Of a DNA stretch of 64,000 nt, positions 63,336 through 64,000 are shown piece by piece (the stretch's first letter is position 1; every line of letters begins with the position of its first letter). The notes under the pieces were generated by a model. The model had not been told where the DNA came from and did no database searches. It saw nothing but the letters and a program-made list of their open reading frames with translations. The stretch comes from Pseudomonas sp. Irchel s3b2. GTDB lineage: Bacteria; Pseudomonadota; Gammaproteobacteria; Pseudomonadales; Pseudomonadaceae. The position numbers were made by a program, and so were the translations under genes. The DNA is taken from positions 62,001 through 126,000 of the forward strand of contig NZ_FYEB01000016.1 in the NCBI RefSeq assembly GCF_900187445.1. The letters are read 5' to 3'.

Positions 63336-64000
63336 ATGATGCAAACCGAGTTTCAGGATCGTCTGGCGGTGATCACCGGTGCCAGCTCCGGGATTGGCCT
63401 GGCGTTGTGCGCCGCGCTGTTGCCTCGTGGGGTCAAGGTGCTGGCGATGTCACGCACTGTCGGTGAATTGCCGGCCTTGCAACAGATCTACGGTGAACGG
63501 CTGCAATGGTGCGCCGGGGACGTCACCTGCCAGGACGACCTTTACGAGTTGGCCCGCCGGGCTGCGGCGCTGGGACCGGTGGATTATCTGGTGCCCAACG
63601 CAGGCATTGCCGAAATGGCCGATAGCCTGGACATGCCGGCCTTCCAGCGCCAATGGGCGGTCAACGGTGCCGGGGCGTTGAACACCCTGGCGGCGTTGCG
63701 CGGTGAGTTGGCGAACCCGGCTTCGGTGGTGTTTGTCGGTAGTTTTCTGACCGGTTCGAGCTTTCCCGGTCTGGCTGCCTGCATCGCCAGCAAGGCCGCG
63801 CTGGCGGCTCAGGCGCGTACATTGGCGGTGGAGTTTGCGCGTTATGACGTGCGCATCAACCTTGTTTCGCCGGGGCCGACCGCGACCTCGATGTGGGACA
63901 ACCTGGGGTTGAGCGATGGGGAACTCGATGACGTCGCTGATACCCTTGGCAAGCGGCTGCTGCCGGGGCATTTTCTCGATGCGTCGGCGGTGGCCAATGT
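63336..64000 (+). CDS. Short-chain dehydrogenase-like protein (partial, runs off the window)
   Basis: Rossmann-fold SDR, at least 221 residues, cut by the window end. The cofactor loop is VITGASSGIGLALCAA and PNAGIAE replaces NNAG. At the active site the expected Tyr of YxxxK is Cys149 (LAACIASKAAL, Lys153 kept), so ordinary SDR catalysis is doubtful. ATG 63336 is directly followed by a second ATG and has AGGAG upstream. It follows nosL in the same orientation; whether it belongs to the nos unit is not clear. Confidence 0.75.
   Translation, partial: MMQTEFQDRLAVITGASSGIGLALCAALLPRGVKVLAMSRTVGELPALQQIYGERLQWCAGDVTCQDDLYELARRAAALGPVDYLVPNAGIAEMADSLDMPAFQRQWAVNGAGALNTLAALRGELANPASVVFVGSFLTGSSFPGLAACIASKAALAAQARTLAVEFARYDVRINLVSPGPTATSMWDNLGLSDGELDDVADTLGKRLLPGHFLDASAVAN

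Overview
The window looks like a chromosome segment of a soil or rhizosphere Pseudomonas, most likely of the P. fluorescens complex (corrugata/brassicacearum-like, by inference only). The reasons are a complete N2O-reductase (nos) cluster with ANR/DNR-type boxes, sfn dimethyl-sulfone genes, an OprD porin, a Pseudomonas-style REP pair (TGTAGGAGCGAGC...) and many LysR, Lrp and GcvA-like regulators. No rRNA, tRNA or CRISPR was seen.

Layout. 0-2.3 kb: an outer-membrane efflux lipoprotein and a TetR regulator. 2.4-8.7 kb: ornithine cyclodeaminase, a four-gene basic amino-acid ABC importer, an Lrp regulator and a CtlX-type guanidino/ureido hydrolase; together they suggest citrulline/arginine to ornithine to proline. 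9.0-10.9 kb: an exported DJ-1/PfpI protein and a divergent LysR regulator. 11.1-19.3 kb: a PLP gamma-lyase-like enzyme, an amino-acid permease, a GcvA-like regulator, a threonine-synthase-like enzyme, an Lrp regulator, a homoserine dehydrogenase without ACT domain and an aldehyde dehydrogenase. This set matches the logic of the canavanine-gamma-lyase route (canavanine to homoserine to aspartate semialdehyde to aspartate) and is the most interesting metabolic unit here. 19.4-22.6 kb: a second permease, an Lrp regulator and an EamA transporter.

22.6-35.5 kb is an accessory zone: an IS1182-type element with inverted repeats and target duplication, an NAD-dependent epimerase-like reductase, an A+T-rich cytochrome c, a G+C-rich pair (membrane spermidine-synthase-like protein plus exported isoaspartyl methyltransferase), an internally deleted LysE gene, tandem AidA/PixA genes, small unknown genes, an LPS-kinase-like protein, a PRC-barrel protein, intergenic repeats and coding remnants.

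35.5-39.5 kb: sfnB and sfnG diverge from a shared regulatory region with two mirror-placed sigma-54 promoters, and the enhancer-binding protein SfnR follows. 39.9-43.1 kb: an OprD porin, a periplasmic metallo-beta-lactamase-fold hydrolase and a YcaC-like hydrolase. 43.5-50.3 kb: an unusual signalling locus with a receiver-only protein, a response regulator carrying DNA-binding domains on both sides of its receiver, and a divergent 1713-residue pseudokinase/ATPase/GAF/histidine kinase. An AraC regulator follows.

51.0-64.0 kb is an anaerobic respiration block: moaCD, a small membrane protein, a HemN paralogue that has lost the radical-SAM cysteines, true hemN, nosRZDFYL and a short-chain dehydrogenase cut by the window end. 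FNR-type boxes precede moaC, the hemN pair and nosR, so ANR/DNR probably switch on cofactor supply (molybdopterin, heme) together with N2O reduction. All functions are read from sequence and family knowledge; no searches were run.
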